NCBI RefSeq assembly: GCF_030913635.1
Contig: NZ_CP133188.1
Span: 2,108,001-2,172,000, forward strand
Reading direction: 5' to 3'
Source of the DNA: Sedimentibacter sp. MB35-C1
GTDB lineage: Bacteria; Bacillota; Clostridia; Tissierellales; Sedimentibacteraceae
DNA: 64,000 bases
Shown here: piece by piece, positions 53,758 through 62,592 of the stretch
Layout: each line of letters starts with the position of its first letter
Position numbering within the stretch: the first letter of the stretch is position 1
Translations under genes and position numbers: made by a program
Notes under the pieces: generated by a model
What the model was told of the DNA's origin: nothing
What the model saw: the letters and a program-made list of their open reading frames with translations, nothing else
The model's database searches: none

Positions 53758-55434
53758 TTGATAAGACATTTTAATTACATTAAATTAATACAGATGCTCT
53801 TAATTGTTTTTTTAACTTACTTTTGTTTTTTGCCTATTATAAGTGTAATTATATATGGGATATCAGGTGATTTGTCTTTTTTTGATCAGAAGTTAATAGA
53901 CAGAGTAATAAAACTTTTAGGAAACAGTTTGTTTGTTTCTTCTGTTGTAACGGCCATTTCGGTTTTTTTTGGAATTATTATAACATTTTGTTTAAGAAGA
54001 ATGCAATTTAAGGGAATAGGCATATTGAGAGTTCTTATGCTGTTACCTTTGGTGAATCCTGCTTTTGTGGGAGCAATTGCATTTATTATGCTTTTCGGAA
54101 GCAGGGGGCTAATAACTTATAAAATACTTCATTTAAGCGTAAGTCCATACGGATGGCAGGGCATTGTTATTTTGCAAGTTCTGTCTTTGGTAACATATGC
54201 CTATATTCTTATTTCTAGTTCAATTAAAAATGTAGATACAACAATTGAGCAGGCAGCCAGAAATCTTGGAGCATCTGAAAGTACCATACTATTTAAAATA
54301 ACTCTCCCAATGATGATTCCTGAAATTACATCTGCAGCGTTGCTTGTTTTTTTATCTTCTATGGCTGATTTTACAACTCCTCTTATGATAGGGGGTAAAT
54401 TTTCCACCCTTGCATCAGATTTGTATGTGCAGATAACAGGAGTGTACAACATGAAAAGTGCAGCAGTTTCAGGAATAATTTTGTTAATACCATGTGCTGC
54501 GGCATTTTTTGCTCAAAGGCATTTCAGCACTAGAAAAAGCTATTTTTCAGATGCATCTAATGAAAGGGATATAGTATACGAAAATGTGAGTAAACCTATA
54601 AAAATGGCGCTTATTTTCTGCACCTTGTGCTTTGTGTCATTTTTTATAATTAAATTTGGCTTCATAGTTATTGGAGCATTAACAAAAAATTGGGGATATG
54701 ATTACACATTGACCTTAGACCATGTGAGAGAAGCGCTTTCTATGAACCTTCGGCCATTTGTTAACAGTGTTAAATTATCCTTTGTTACTGCTTTGACAGC
54801 ATCATTTATGGGGGTTGTATTATCCTACATAATTAACAGAAAAAAAATAATAGTGCCTGTATTTGTAGATTTTATAGGCGTTTTTCCAGCTGCGGTTCCA
54901 GGTATTTTGTTTGGCATAGGCTATCTTGTGACATTCAAGTATCCCATATTCGGAATAGGAAAATATATATTACCAAACTTGTCACCGTGGATTATACTTG
55001 GTACAAGTGTTATTATATATCTTATATGTATAGCAAGATCATTAAATGTGGCAATGAAATCAGGATATGCTTTGTTGGAACACATTGACCCTGACCTAGA
55101 AGATGCTTCGTATAATCTGGGAGCGGGTAAAATAAAAACATTCAGGCTTGTGCTTATGCCTCTTCTTACGGAAGCTGTCGCTGCATCATATTTAAAAATA
55201 TTTTCAAGTACAATGACAACTTTAGGTGCCATAATATTTTTAATACTTCCAAAGAACAAAGTTGCAGTACAGGTTATATTTCAATCAATAACTCATTCTG
55301 CAATAGGAGTTCCTGCTACATTGGCACTGTTGCTGTCCTTTGTTACATTGGCTTTAATGGGAGTGTTTTATGTTATTCTTAACAGAAAAAGTATTACAGA
55401 TAAGTTTAAGGGGGTGATTCAGCATGAAAATTAA
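53758..55434 (+). CDS. ABC transporter permease, two fused permease domains
   Basis: 558 residues, TTG start with AAGGAG at 53742-53747. About twelve membrane helices forming two permease halves, each with an EAA-type coupling loop: EQAARNLGASESTILFKITL (about residue 162) and EDASYNLGAGKIKTFRLVLM (about residue 446). This is the FbpB/AfuB arrangement. Its 3' end overlaps the ATPase gene by 11 bases. Confidence 0.88.
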   Translation: MIRHFNYIKLIQMLLIVFLTYFCFLPIISVIIYGISGDLSFFDQKLIDRVIKLLGNSLFVSSVVTAISVFFGIIITFCLRRMQFKGIGILRVLMLLPLVNPAFVGAIAFIMLFGSRGLITYKILHLSVSPYGWQGIVILQVLSLVTYAYILISSSIKNVDTTIEQAARNLGASESTILFKITLPMMIPEITSAALLVFLSSMADFTTPLMIGGKFSTLASDLYVQITGVYNMKSAAVSGIILLIPCAAAFFAQRHFSTRKSYFSDASNERDIVYENVSKPIKMALIFCTLCFVSFFIIKFGFIVIGALTKNWGYDYTLTLDHVREALSMNLRPFVNSVKLSFVTALTASFMGVVLSYIINRKKIIVPVFVDFIGVFPAAVPGILFGIGYLVTFKYPIFGIGKYILPNLSPWIILGTSVIIYLICIARSLNVAMKSGYALLEHIDPDLEDASYNLGAGKIKTFRLVLMPLLTEAVAASYLKIFSSTMTTLGAIIFLILPKNKVAVQVIFQSITHSAIGVPATLALLLSFVTLALMGVFYVILNRKSITDKFKGVIQHEN

Positions 55435-56461
55435 ATTGGAGAACATATGTAAGACTTATGAAAGCACTCAGGTTGTTAAAGATGTTTCTATGGAAATTGA
55501 AGACGGAGAAATAATGGTACTACTAGGACCGTCGGGCTGCGGAAAAACAACTTTGTTACGAATGATTGCAGGTCTTATTTCAAGAACCCAAGGAAGAATA
55601 CTTTTTAATGATGTTGATGTAAGTAGTTTTCCACCGCAAAAAAGAAATACGGCAATGGTTTTTCAAAACTATGCATTATTTCCTCATTTAAATGTTGAAG
55701 AGAATATATCTTTTGGATTGAAAGTTAGAAAACTTCCCACTTCTAAAATTAATGAAATGGTAGCAAAAATAATAAAAAGTGTGGAGCTGGAAGGTTTAGA
55801 AAAAAGAAAGATACAGGAACTATCAGGAGGTCAAAGACAAAGGGTGGCATTGGCTCGCGCTTTGGTAATAAAGCCTGACATACTATTATTTGATGAACCT
55901 CTATCAAATCTTGATGAAAAATTAAGAGTGTCTATGAGGCAAAGCATCAAAAAGCTGCAGCGAGAGCTGGGTATTACAAGTATCTATGTAACCCATGACC
56001 AGGAAGAGGCTATGTCCATTGCAGACCGCATTACGGTTATGAACAAAGGAGAAATACAGCAGTGCGCATCACCAAATGAAATTTACAGAAATCCTAAAAA
56101 TTCCTTTGTAGCAAGTTTTGTTGGTCAGGCAAATTTATTTAACTGTCAAGTACAAAGTGATAGCGATAAGAAATATATAAATGTTCTTAACAAAAAAATA
56201 AATATTGAAAATGATATAATTGGTGAAACAGTTACTGCGATGATTCGTCCGGAACATCTTCACATAGACAAAGACGGTATTGAAGGTGTGATTGATTTTA
56301 AAGAAGAATTGGGACTTATAACCCGTTGCCAGATAAAAATTGGAGATATGAATATTTCTCTTGATGAGCTTAATGCGTCGGAACATCATACTTTAGGTGT
56401 TGGAGAAAAGATATTTGTATCCTTCGGAGAAAATGATGTGGTTATACTAAAAGAGCAGTAA
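55424..56461 (+). CDS. ABC transporter ATP-binding protein (AfuC/PotA-like)
   Basis: 345 residues. Walker A GPSGCGKTTLLRMIAG, Q-loop FQNYALFPHLN, signature LSGGQRQRVALARAL, Walker B ILLFDEPLSNLD and switch His in VTHDQEEAMSIADR; the C-terminal about 100 residues form a TOBE-type regulatory domain (MIRPEHLHIDKDG). It powers import by the preceding permease. It is the last gene before the thiamine leader region. Confidence 0.92.
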   Translation: MKIKLENICKTYESTQVVKDVSMEIEDGEIMVLLGPSGCGKTTLLRMIAGLISRTQGRILFNDVDVSSFPPQKRNTAMVFQNYALFPHLNVEENISFGLKVRKLPTSKINEMVAKIIKSVELEGLEKRKIQELSGGQRQRVALARALVIKPDILLFDEPLSNLDEKLRVSMRQSIKKLQRELGITSIYVTHDQEEAMSIADRITVMNKGEIQQCASPNEIYRNPKNSFVASFVGQANLFNCQVQSDSDKKYINVLNKKINIENDIIGETVTAMIRPEHLHIDKDGIEGVIDFKEELGLITRCQIKIGDMNISLDELNASEHHTLGVGEKIFVSFGENDVVILKEQ

Positions 56462-56496
56462 ATCTTTTCTACAAGCATTGTTTAGCTATAAATTTT

Positions 56497-56525
56497 TTGA
56501 CAAAGCTATTTATATATGCTAAAAT
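56497..56525 (+). promoter_or_regulatory. Sigma-A promoter of the thiamine operon
   Basis: TTGACA (56497-56502), 17-base spacer, TAAAAT (56520-56525), just upstream of the TPP riboswitch. Confidence 0.7.
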
Positions 56526-56529
56526 TTAT

Positions 56530-56630
56530 ATAAGAAATAAGGGGAGCCGTAACAGGCTGAGAGGAAGTATTTATACTTCGACCCTAATAACCTGATTTGG
56601 ATAATGCCAACGTAGGGATAATGCATTGAG
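56530..56630 (+). ncRNA. TPP riboswitch (canonical Thi-box)
   Basis: GGGGAGCC..GGCTGAGAGGAAG (56541-56566), CTTCGACCC (56576-56584), then ACCTGATTTGGATAATGCCA and ACGTAGGGA (to about 56618). Both sensor arms are complete: CTGAGA for the pyrimidine ring and the GATAATG-containing arm for pyrophosphate. A terminator follows, so TPP should shut transcription. Confidence 0.95.
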
Positions 56631-56640
56631 CTTAGATTAA

Positions 56641-56680
56641 TGTGAAATATCGTGTTGGTATTTCGCATTTTTTATTTTTT
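56641..56680 (+). terminator. Expression-platform terminator of the TPP riboswitch
   Basis: TGTGAAATA (56641-56649) pairs with TATTTCGCA (56659-56667), followed by TTTTTTATTTTTT. Confidence 0.85.
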
Positions 56681-56726
56681 ATAAATTCTTTATTATAGCT
56701 TTGAGACAGATTTGTTATCATCAGGC

Positions 56727-56760
56727 AAAGGGGGAGCGCCCTGGGCCTGAGTCTTTAGAG
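56727..56760 (+). ncRNA. Half Thi-box-like segment
   Basis: GGGGGAGC (56730-56737), hairpin GCCC/GGGC, then CCTGAG (56746-56751): the 5' half of a TPP aptamer (P2 strand, P3, start of CTGAGA) without the downstream half. Probably a relic of a duplicated aptamer. Confidence 0.5.
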
Positions 56761-56769
56761 TTTAAAAAT

Positions 56770-56864
56770 AAACAGCGATGGGAGTCCGTGTACGGACTGA
56801 GAGGGAGCAATTGAGCTTCGACCGGCCTGAAATAATTTGCACAGGTTTTAAGTCGCTGTTTTGT
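56770..56864 (+). ncRNA. TPP-like variant aptamer embedded in a terminator stem
   Basis: AAACAGCGA (56770-56778) pairs with TCGCTGTTT (56853-56861) as both P1 and terminator stem. Inside: GGGAGTCCGTGTACGGACTGAGA (described by its parts GGGAG, TCCG/CGGA and CTGAGA at 56797-56802), a GGGAGC/GCTTC arm and GACC (56820-56823), all as in clostridial TPP aptamers. The second arm is replaced by CCTG (56826-56829)/CAGG (56842-56845) around AAATAATTTGCA; the TGG..GATAATGCCA..GCGTAGG pyrophosphate-sensor elements are absent. It lies 58 bases before thiW. Confidence 0.7.
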
Positions 56865-56921
56865 CATGCCTAGAACCTTTCATATGTTTCAGAGAATTTT
56901 ATCTTAAGAGAGGTTTAAAAA

Positions 56922-57473
56922 ATGACAAGAAAATCTTCACTGTTCAAAACTGTAGTCCTTTCCATGCTTGTTGCAATCGGAGTAGTAATTTCACCGATTC
57001 TCAGAGTTGAAGGGCTGTGTCCTACTGCTCACCTAATAAATATTGTTTGCTCAGTATTGCTGGGGCCGTGGTATTCACTTCTTTGCGCTGTTATGATAGG
57101 AATAATACGTATGATATTTATGGGAATCCCTCCGCTTGCTCTTACAGGCGCAGTATTCGGTGCGTTTCTTTCCGGAATTTTTTATCGAATTTCAAATGGT
57201 AAAATAATATTTGCCGTTATAGGTGAAATATTTGGTACAGGTGTTATTGGGGCAATTGTCTCATATCCTGTAATGGCATTGATATGGGGCAGAACAGGCC
57301 TTACATGGATGTTTTACGTTCCTTCATTTATAACAGCTACAATAATGGGAGGTATGGCAGCATACATATTGTTGAAGGCTTTAAGTAGGAACGGAATGTT
57401 ACTGAAATTTCAAAAAAGCTTAGGAGTTAATGTTTATGATAAACCAACTTTTAAAAATAAAGTTACAGATTAA
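56922..57473 (+). CDS. thiW: ThiW, S component of a thiazole ECF transporter
   Basis: 183 residues with five to six membrane helices. ThiW is the substrate-binding subunit for the thiamine thiazole precursor (hydroxyethylthiazole) in an energy-coupling-factor transporter. Conserved segments include HLINIVCSVLLGPWYSLLCA and MALIWGRTGLTWMFYVPSF. Its ECF ATPases and T component are not here and would be shared from elsewhere. GAGAGG site; overlaps thiM by 38 bases. Confidence 0.92.
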   Translation: MTRKSSLFKTVVLSMLVAIGVVISPILRVEGLCPTAHLINIVCSVLLGPWYSLLCAVMIGIIRMIFMGIPPLALTGAVFGAFLSGIFYRISNGKIIFAVIGEIFGTGVIGAIVSYPVMALIWGRTGLTWMFYVPSFITATIMGGMAAYILLKALSRNGMLLKFQKSLGVNVYDKPTFKNKVTD

Positions 57474-58254
57474 AGTAGACAGTCCTCTGATACATTGTAT
57501 AACAAATCCCATATCAATCAATGACTGTGCAAATATTGTCTTAGCTGCCGGATCCAAGCCCATAATGGCAGAACATCCTGATGAGGTTGAGGAAATAACG
57601 GCGTTATCACAGGCGTTAGCTGTAAACTTAGGCAACATAACAGATGTAAGGATAAAGTCTATGATGCTTTCGGGGAAAGTGGCAGCTATAAGTAAAATTC
57701 CTTCAATAATCGATGTTGTGGGAGTAGGGTGCAGCAGCTTGAGGCTTAATTATGCCAAGGAATATATATGTAAGAACAAACCATCTGCAATAAAGGGAAA
57801 CATGTCAGAAATAAAATCACTTTGCAATATGGATTCGCATTCTGTGGGAATAGATGCCGGAAATGATGACGTAATAAATGCGAATACTTTAGTAAGAAAT
57901 TCTGAAATTGTCAGAGAGCTGTCATTGGCCACAGGGGCGGTAGTCGTTGCTACCGGAAAAATTGATATAATAAGTGACGGAAGAAAAACATATTCAATTA
58001 AAAACGGTATTGAAATTATGTCTCATATAACCGGTACAGGATGTATGCTCAATGTTTTAATTGCAAGCTATATTTCATCCGGTAGGATATTAGAGGGTGT
58101 AATATTAGGTACGGCAGCTTTGGGAATTAGCGGCGAATTGTCCAGAGACGTAAAAGGTACCGGAAGTTTTAAAACAGCATTGTTGGATAATCTTTATACT
58201 TTGACGGATGAATCTATTAAAGAATCTATTAAATTGGAGGAAGTAACCATATGA
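57436..58254 (+). CDS. thiM: Hydroxyethylthiazole kinase
   Basis: About 272 residues from the ATG at 57436 (TAGGAG nine bases upstream); an ATG at 57430 is too close to the site. ThiM phosphorylates the thiazole alcohol using ATP. Family blocks: PLIHCITNPISINDCAN, SKPIMAEHPDEVEE, NLGNITD, AIKGNMSEIKSL and the C-terminal HITGTGCMLNVLIA with the catalytic Cys. The usual LDPVG(A/V)G block reads IDVVGVG. It uses the ligand imported by ThiW, and its product goes to ThiE. Overlaps thiE by four bases. Confidence 0.93.
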   Translation: MINQLLKIKLQIKVDSPLIHCITNPISINDCANIVLAAGSKPIMAEHPDEVEEITALSQALAVNLGNITDVRIKSMMLSGKVAAISKIPSIIDVVGVGCSSLRLNYAKEYICKNKPSAIKGNMSEIKSLCNMDSHSVGIDAGNDDVINANTLVRNSEIVRELSLATGAVVVATGKIDIISDGRKTYSIKNGIEIMSHITGTGCMLNVLIASYISSGRILEGVILGTAALGISGELSRDVKGTGSFKTALLDNLYTLTDESIKESIKLEEVTI

Positions 58255-58883
58255 AATTTGATACTACATTGTATTTTGTTACGGACAGCACAGGAAAAAC
58301 AGAGAATGAATTTTTGAATGTTGTTGAAAAAGCCTGCAAAGGTGGGGTAACCCTTATACAGCTGAGAGAAAAAAACTTAACTGGAAGAGATTATTTGAAA
58401 CTTGCATTGAATGTTAAGATTATTACAGACAAATACAATATACCTCTTATCATAGATGACAGAATTGATGTAGCAATGGCATCAGATGCTTCGGGAGTCC
58501 ATGTGGGACAAAATGATATTCCCGTGAGCTATGCAAGAAAGCTAATGGGAAAAAATAAAATTATAGGTGCCACGGCCAAAACCGTAGAACAGGCACTTGT
58601 GGCATATGAACAGGGAGCAGACTATCTGGGAGTTGGAGCAATATATCCGACTACAACTAAGGTTGCTACACGTATAACAGATGTTAGCACATTGAACGAT
58701 ATTTGCAGAGCAGTACCTATTCCTGTTGTTGCAATTGGCGGTTTGAATATAAATAATATTGATATCCTAAAAGAAAGTCCCATAAAGGGAATTTCTGTAG
58801 TTTCAGCTGTTATGAAGTCCATAGATCCGGAAAAATCTGCTATGGATTTAAAGAAAAAAGTTGCTGATATGTTGGATAAATAG
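58251..58883 (+). CDS. thiE: Thiamine phosphate synthase
   Basis: 210 residues, TIM barrel. It joins HMP-PP and thiazole phosphate to thiamine phosphate. Motifs: TLIQLREKNLTGRDYL, LIIDDRIDVAMASDASGVHVGQND, GAIYPTTTK and VVAIGGLN. With ThiW and ThiM it forms a thiazole-salvage route that needs HMP-PP from elsewhere (no thiC or thiD here). ATG overlaps the thiM stop (ATGA). Confidence 0.94.
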   Translation: MKFDTTLYFVTDSTGKTENEFLNVVEKACKGGVTLIQLREKNLTGRDYLKLALNVKIITDKYNIPLIIDDRIDVAMASDASGVHVGQNDIPVSYARKLMGKNKIIGATAKTVEQALVAYEQGADYLGVGAIYPTTTKVATRITDVSTLNDICRAVPIPVVAIGGLNINNIDILKESPIKGISVVSAVMKSIDPEKSAMDLKKKVADMLDK

Positions 58884-58928
58884 TACTTACATATTTTGTT
58901 TTGTGGCGTTAATTTAATATAGAAATAT

Positions 58929-59636
58929 TTAAAAATTGGACATCCATTTTATCAACACGGCATTATCAATTAAGCTTGCGTCAAAGCGATAATGAGCTGT
59001 TACATCCATTGTTGTCCTATTCAGGTAATTTTCTTCACGTTTAGGCTGCCCGGAGTTATGTATAATATAAGCGTGTCCATTTTTATTGCGCTTGTCGGAA
59101 ACAATGCCAATGTGTTTATTGTTTCCGAAGATTACTATATCTCCTGGCTGCCATTCTTCAATATTGTTAATATCTGTTGTTAGTGGGACGGCATATTCAT
59201 CAAAAAATACGCGAAGATTTCCTACGCGGCGAAAATCGATATTGCTGTCTATTCGAGTAATATTGGTGTACGCTTCCGTCCTTTTTTGTATATCTGCATC
59301 AACCATGTCTTTCAGGGAGTATCCTGCATTTTTAAATGCCCTCCATACAACATCTGTGCACACTCCGATGTTATCGGGAGGATATCCGCCTGCATGGTAG
59401 CTTCCGTCATACTTAGGGTGATTTTCGGCATCTGCTCTGGCTCCAAGGAGAAGGTCCTCATAGTCATCTAAACCGTTTTCATTGAAGTCAATAGAGCTGA
59501 TAACTGTCTCTATGCCGAAGTCCTCCGCTGTGTAAGATTTTTGCGGAATCAAGTTCCAATAATAGGCTGCAAATAGTACGGATGAAATGATCAATGAAAA
59601 TATGATAATAAATAAAGTCTTATTTTTGAATTTCAT
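58929..59636 (-). CDS. DUF1287-family exported protein
   Basis: About 235 residues from the ATG at 59634-59636 (AAAGGA upstream). An N-terminal membrane segment (TLFIIIFSLIISSVLFAAYYW) then a NlpC/P60-like DUF1287 fold: YPPDNIGVCTDVVWRAFKNAGY (likely catalytic Cys), FDEYAVPL, WQPGDIVIFGNNKHIGIVSD (His) and YIIHNSGQ. A thiol amidase or peptidase acting at the envelope is inferred. It follows the radical SAM gene on the minus strand with 23 bases between. Confidence 0.82.
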   Translation of the reverse strand: MKFKNKTLFIIIFSLIISSVLFAAYYWNLIPQKSYTAEDFGIETVISSIDFNENGLDDYEDLLLGARADAENHPKYDGSYHAGGYPPDNIGVCTDVVWRAFKNAGYSLKDMVDADIQKRTEAYTNITRIDSNIDFRRVGNLRVFFDEYAVPLTTDINNIEEWQPGDIVIFGNNKHIGIVSDKRNKNGHAYIIHNSGQPKREENYLNRTTMDVTAHYRFDASLIDNAVLIKWMSNF

Positions 59637-59659
59637 AAGGCTTTCCTTTCTGTTTAAAT

Positions 59660-60490
59660 TTAACAATTTCCTTCATAAACATAACTTAAAGCTTCTCGCG
59701 CAATATCAGCAAGCTTGTATACAGAGGATATTTTTGTAGCAGGTGCATCTTTCATTTTATAACAAGGGAAAAAACGTGATATGTGTAAAGGTATGTTTTT
59801 ATCTATAGAAGCAATAAATTTAGATAAATTTCTCATTTCGTCCTCATTATCGTTTTCTCCTGGAATTATCAAAGTTGTTATTTCTATATGGCTGGTGCTT
59901 GCGGCCAATTTAATAAAGTTTTTGACAATTTCGAAGTTTCCTCCTATTTTATTATAGAAATCTTCAGTGAAACCCTTCAAATCAATATTTAATGCATCCA
60001 TAAGCGGAAGAAGTTCATTTATTGGTTCTCCGAAGAAGCATCCGTTAGTTACCAATACATTTTTTAAATTGTTTTCTTTTGCTAAAATGGCACAATCTCT
60101 TACATATTCGTAGCCTACGAGAGGTTCATTGTAAGTGTAGGCAATGCCTATATTTCCTTCAGGTTTTAAATCTACAGCTGCTCTGACTAAGTCTTCAGGC
60201 TTTATAAATTGATATTTTATGTCGTTCTTTCCTGACATAGATATTTCATAATTCTGACAGAATGAACACTTCAGGTTGCAGCCGAAGCTGCCCACAGATA
60301 AAATGCTGCTGCCGGGAAAGAAATTCCTGAGTGGTTTCTTTTCTATAGGATCTAAAGCAATAGCGGAAACCATTCCGTAATTTATTGGGACAACTTCACC
60401 GTTAATATTGCTTCTGGCCTTGCATGCTCCTACTTGATTTTCATCCAGCTTGCAATGATGTGGACATATATTACATTCTACTTTGTTCAT
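59660..60490 (-). CDS. amrS: AmmeMemoRadiSam system radical SAM enzyme
   Basis: 276 residues. Radical SAM cluster motif FGCNLKCSFCQNYEIS, preceded by CNICPHHCKL and GEVVPINYGMVSAIALDPIEKKPL, both typical for the AmmeMemoRadiSam enzyme (related to PFL-activating enzymes). The system of radical SAM + Memo + AMMECR1 is widely conserved in anaerobes; its reaction is unknown to me. Overlaps the upstream Memo-AMMECR1 gene by four bases. Confidence 0.9.
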   Translation of the reverse strand: MNKVECNICPHHCKLDENQVGACKARSNINGEVVPINYGMVSAIALDPIEKKPLRNFFPGSSILSVGSFGCNLKCSFCQNYEISMSGKNDIKYQFIKPEDLVRAAVDLKPEGNIGIAYTYNEPLVGYEYVRDCAILAKENNLKNVLVTNGCFFGEPINELLPLMDALNIDLKGFTEDFYNKIGGNFEIVKNFIKLAASTSHIEITTLIIPGENDNEDEMRNLSKFIASIDKNIPLHISRFFPCYKMKDAPATKISSVYKLADIAREALSYVYEGNC

Positions 60491-61872
60491 TTATGTCTAA
60501 CCACCTCAAATCTTTCCATTCTATAGTTCTCATTAGAATCAATTCCTGCTTTTTTTAGAGCAATGCTTACTTGTTGCTCCGGTACATCAATTCCTTCTAA
60601 ATTGGGCAGCAACAATCCACTTTTCCTGCCTTTGGATACAATGACTCCATATTTTTTAGGATCTAATTCATTCATTGAACTAATAGCTTCTTTTTCACCA
60701 AGTATGTCAACAGAATATTCAATTTTATTTAATTCCTTTTTTGTTACAGGGCTGAACCTTGGGTCTTCTAACCCTGAACTTATTGCATTCTGGATAATTT
60801 CGTTGGCTATACTATCTGTTGTGGGTATAATTGTACCTATACAGCCTCTGAGCTGCCCGTTTAACTTTAATGAAACAAATACACCAGCTTGTTTTTGAGA
60901 CATTTCTACAGGCAAATCTTCAGGAATGTTAATTTTTTTTTGGTTCAATACATAGTTCTCAAGAGAGCTTCTTGCTAAACGCACATATTCATCTTCATTT
61001 GACATAATATGCTTTAAACGTTCTTCTTCTTTTTTATTAAACATATCCGCAAATCCTCTGTTCTCGTCCTCGCCTTTTATTTCAAATGATGCAACAGCAT
61101 ATCCGACTCCAAAGGGTCCCTCATAGGAAAGAAGTTCTGAGGATACAGCCTTTTTGTCTAATGCACCTGCCATAATAATAAAGGAACGGAGCCCGCATTC
61201 ACCTGCATTTTCGCAAAATTCTTCATCAAAGGTTAAAAGACGGAGAAAATCACCTTTAGATACAGCTGATGTAACATCTTTATCAAACATTGGGCCTTCT
61301 TCCGCATATCCATATGGCCCCTCATCCTTAAGCATATGGGATAAATCGCCGCTTGCTATTATTACTGTTTTCTTGCCGGTTTCTTCTGCTGTTTTTGCTA
61401 TACATTTTCCAAAGTTATAGTGTTCTACAGGAGATAAGCCTGATATTGATATGCGAACGATTTTGTAATCAGTATAGTACTTATTGATAAAATATAAAGG
61501 AATCATAGTTCCATGATCTAAGGACTTTCTTTTTTCTCCTAACGTTCCGGCAGGGATTCCTTCAATTTCTGCCGATAAAGATAAATTCTTTATAAAATCT
61601 TGGTCATATTCAGCTTCAAAGCTTATATCGGATCTTCCGAATTCTCTAAAGTCACCCTTAGCTTTATTCCCAGGGGAGACATGAATATAGTCAGAATACA
61701 TTATTGAGTGAGGTGTAGTAATTACAATGGTTTCGGGTTTTATTTTGCCGATTTCTTCAGCTATTTTGTTATATGCCTTGACAGTTTTGGCAATCTTTAT
61801 TTCTTGCCCGTTTCCAACCTTTGGGATAATTAACGGTGGATGTGGGACAATATATGCATTTACAATTGACAT
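60487..61872 (-). CDS. Fused Memo-AMMECR1 protein of the AmmeMemoRadiSam system
   Basis: 461 residues: N-terminal Memo domain (about 1-265; AYIVPHPPLIIPKVGNG, TIVITTPHSIMYSDY, ASGDLSHMLKDEGPYG, of the class III extradiol dioxygenase fold) and C-terminal AMMECR1 domain (about 280-461; ARSSLENYVLNQKK, KLNGQLRGCIGTIIPT, RFSPVTKKEL). The fusion of both partners and overlap with the radical SAM gene show the three activities work as one system. Confidence 0.9.
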   Translation of the reverse strand: MSIVNAYIVPHPPLIIPKVGNGQEIKIAKTVKAYNKIAEEIGKIKPETIVITTPHSIMYSDYIHVSPGNKAKGDFREFGRSDISFEAEYDQDFIKNLSLSAEIEGIPAGTLGEKRKSLDHGTMIPLYFINKYYTDYKIVRISISGLSPVEHYNFGKCIAKTAEETGKKTVIIASGDLSHMLKDEGPYGYAEEGPMFDKDVTSAVSKGDFLRLLTFDEEFCENAGECGLRSFIIMAGALDKKAVSSELLSYEGPFGVGYAVASFEIKGEDENRGFADMFNKKEEERLKHIMSNEDEYVRLARSSLENYVLNQKKINIPEDLPVEMSQKQAGVFVSLKLNGQLRGCIGTIIPTTDSIANEIIQNAISSGLEDPRFSPVTKKELNKIEYSVDILGEKEAISSMNELDPKKYGVIVSKGRKSGLLLPNLEGIDVPEQQVSIALKKAGIDSNENYRMERFEVVRHK

Positions 61873-61995
61873 TTTATCACTCCTTTGAATTACTTATCTT
61901 TATCATATTATAACATATATTTGATAAATTAGACTCTAAAAAGTAAGATACAGAAGTATAAACAGGCATGTAGTAAATGATGATGCAAAAAAACA

Positions 61996-62039
61996 TAACA
62001 GCTCTTTCTAAAATAGTGTCACCAAAGAAAGAGCTGTTA
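61996..62039 (-). terminator. Terminator of the GNAT gene (minus strand)
   Basis: TAACAGCTCTTTCT (61996-62009) pairs with AGAAAGAGCTGTTA (62026-62039); read leftward it is followed by TGTTTTTTTGC. Confidence 0.85.
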
Positions 62040-62079
62040 CTAAAATATTTTAAGATTTTTTACAACTAGAAATAAATTA

Positions 62080-62592
62080 TCAGCTTATTTTATACACATC
62101 GCTGAATAATACATGCTTTATTTTGTGAAGTTCTTTATCTGATAAATTCTGCGGATAATGCATTAGCCTCAGTGCCGGTTTGATATCTGTTTTCCTCAGC
62201 GGCGGTTGTACATATTCAATATTGCTTAACGTAAATCCCAAGCGTTTGTAAAATTCTATCCTGCGCTTTGCAATAGGAGTATTATTAGCTTCAACTTCTA
62301 TAACAACCGGGCCTTTTACAGATTTTAAATAGTTGTGCATTATTTTAGTTCCCATTCCACTTCCCCTTAAATCAGGGGTTACACAAAAATGCTCAATGTA
62401 ATGAACATACTTAAAAATCCATTCTGCAATAAATGCCTGTACTTCATTGTCTGAGCGAAGAGCCATGACCTTATAATTTTGTTTGTTAAACAAGTCAAGT
62501 TCACCGTCAAAGCTACGATATTCCTCAGATGGAAAGGATTCCTGCATTAATCGGTATACATCGTAGAATTCTTTAGGTTTTACTATTTCCAT
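62080..62592 (-). CDS. GNAT-family N-acetyltransferase
   Basis: 170 residues. The acetyl-CoA pyrophosphate-binding motif is VTPDLRGSGMGTKIMHNYL (about residues 73-91), followed by VIEVEANNTPIAKRRIEFYKRLGF. AGAGGTGAG site before the ATG. Small-molecule or protein acetylation; the acceptor is not predictable. Monocistronic with its own terminator. Confidence 0.88.
   Translation of the reverse strand: MEIVKPKEFYDVYRLMQESFPSEEYRSFDGELDLFNKQNYKVMALRSDNEVQAFIAEWIFKYVHYIEHFCVTPDLRGSGMGTKIMHNYLKSVKGPVVIEVEANNTPIAKRRIEFYKRLGFTLSNIEYVQPPLRKTDIKPALRLMHYPQNLSDKELHKIKHVLFSDVYKIS

Noticed and set aside
52574-56461. Thiamine ABC transporter (ThiBPQ) assignment because the thi operon follows
   Set aside because: No TPP leader precedes the ABC genes, the thi promoter and riboswitch lie after them, and the protein families are general Fe3+/phosphonate/polyamine type.
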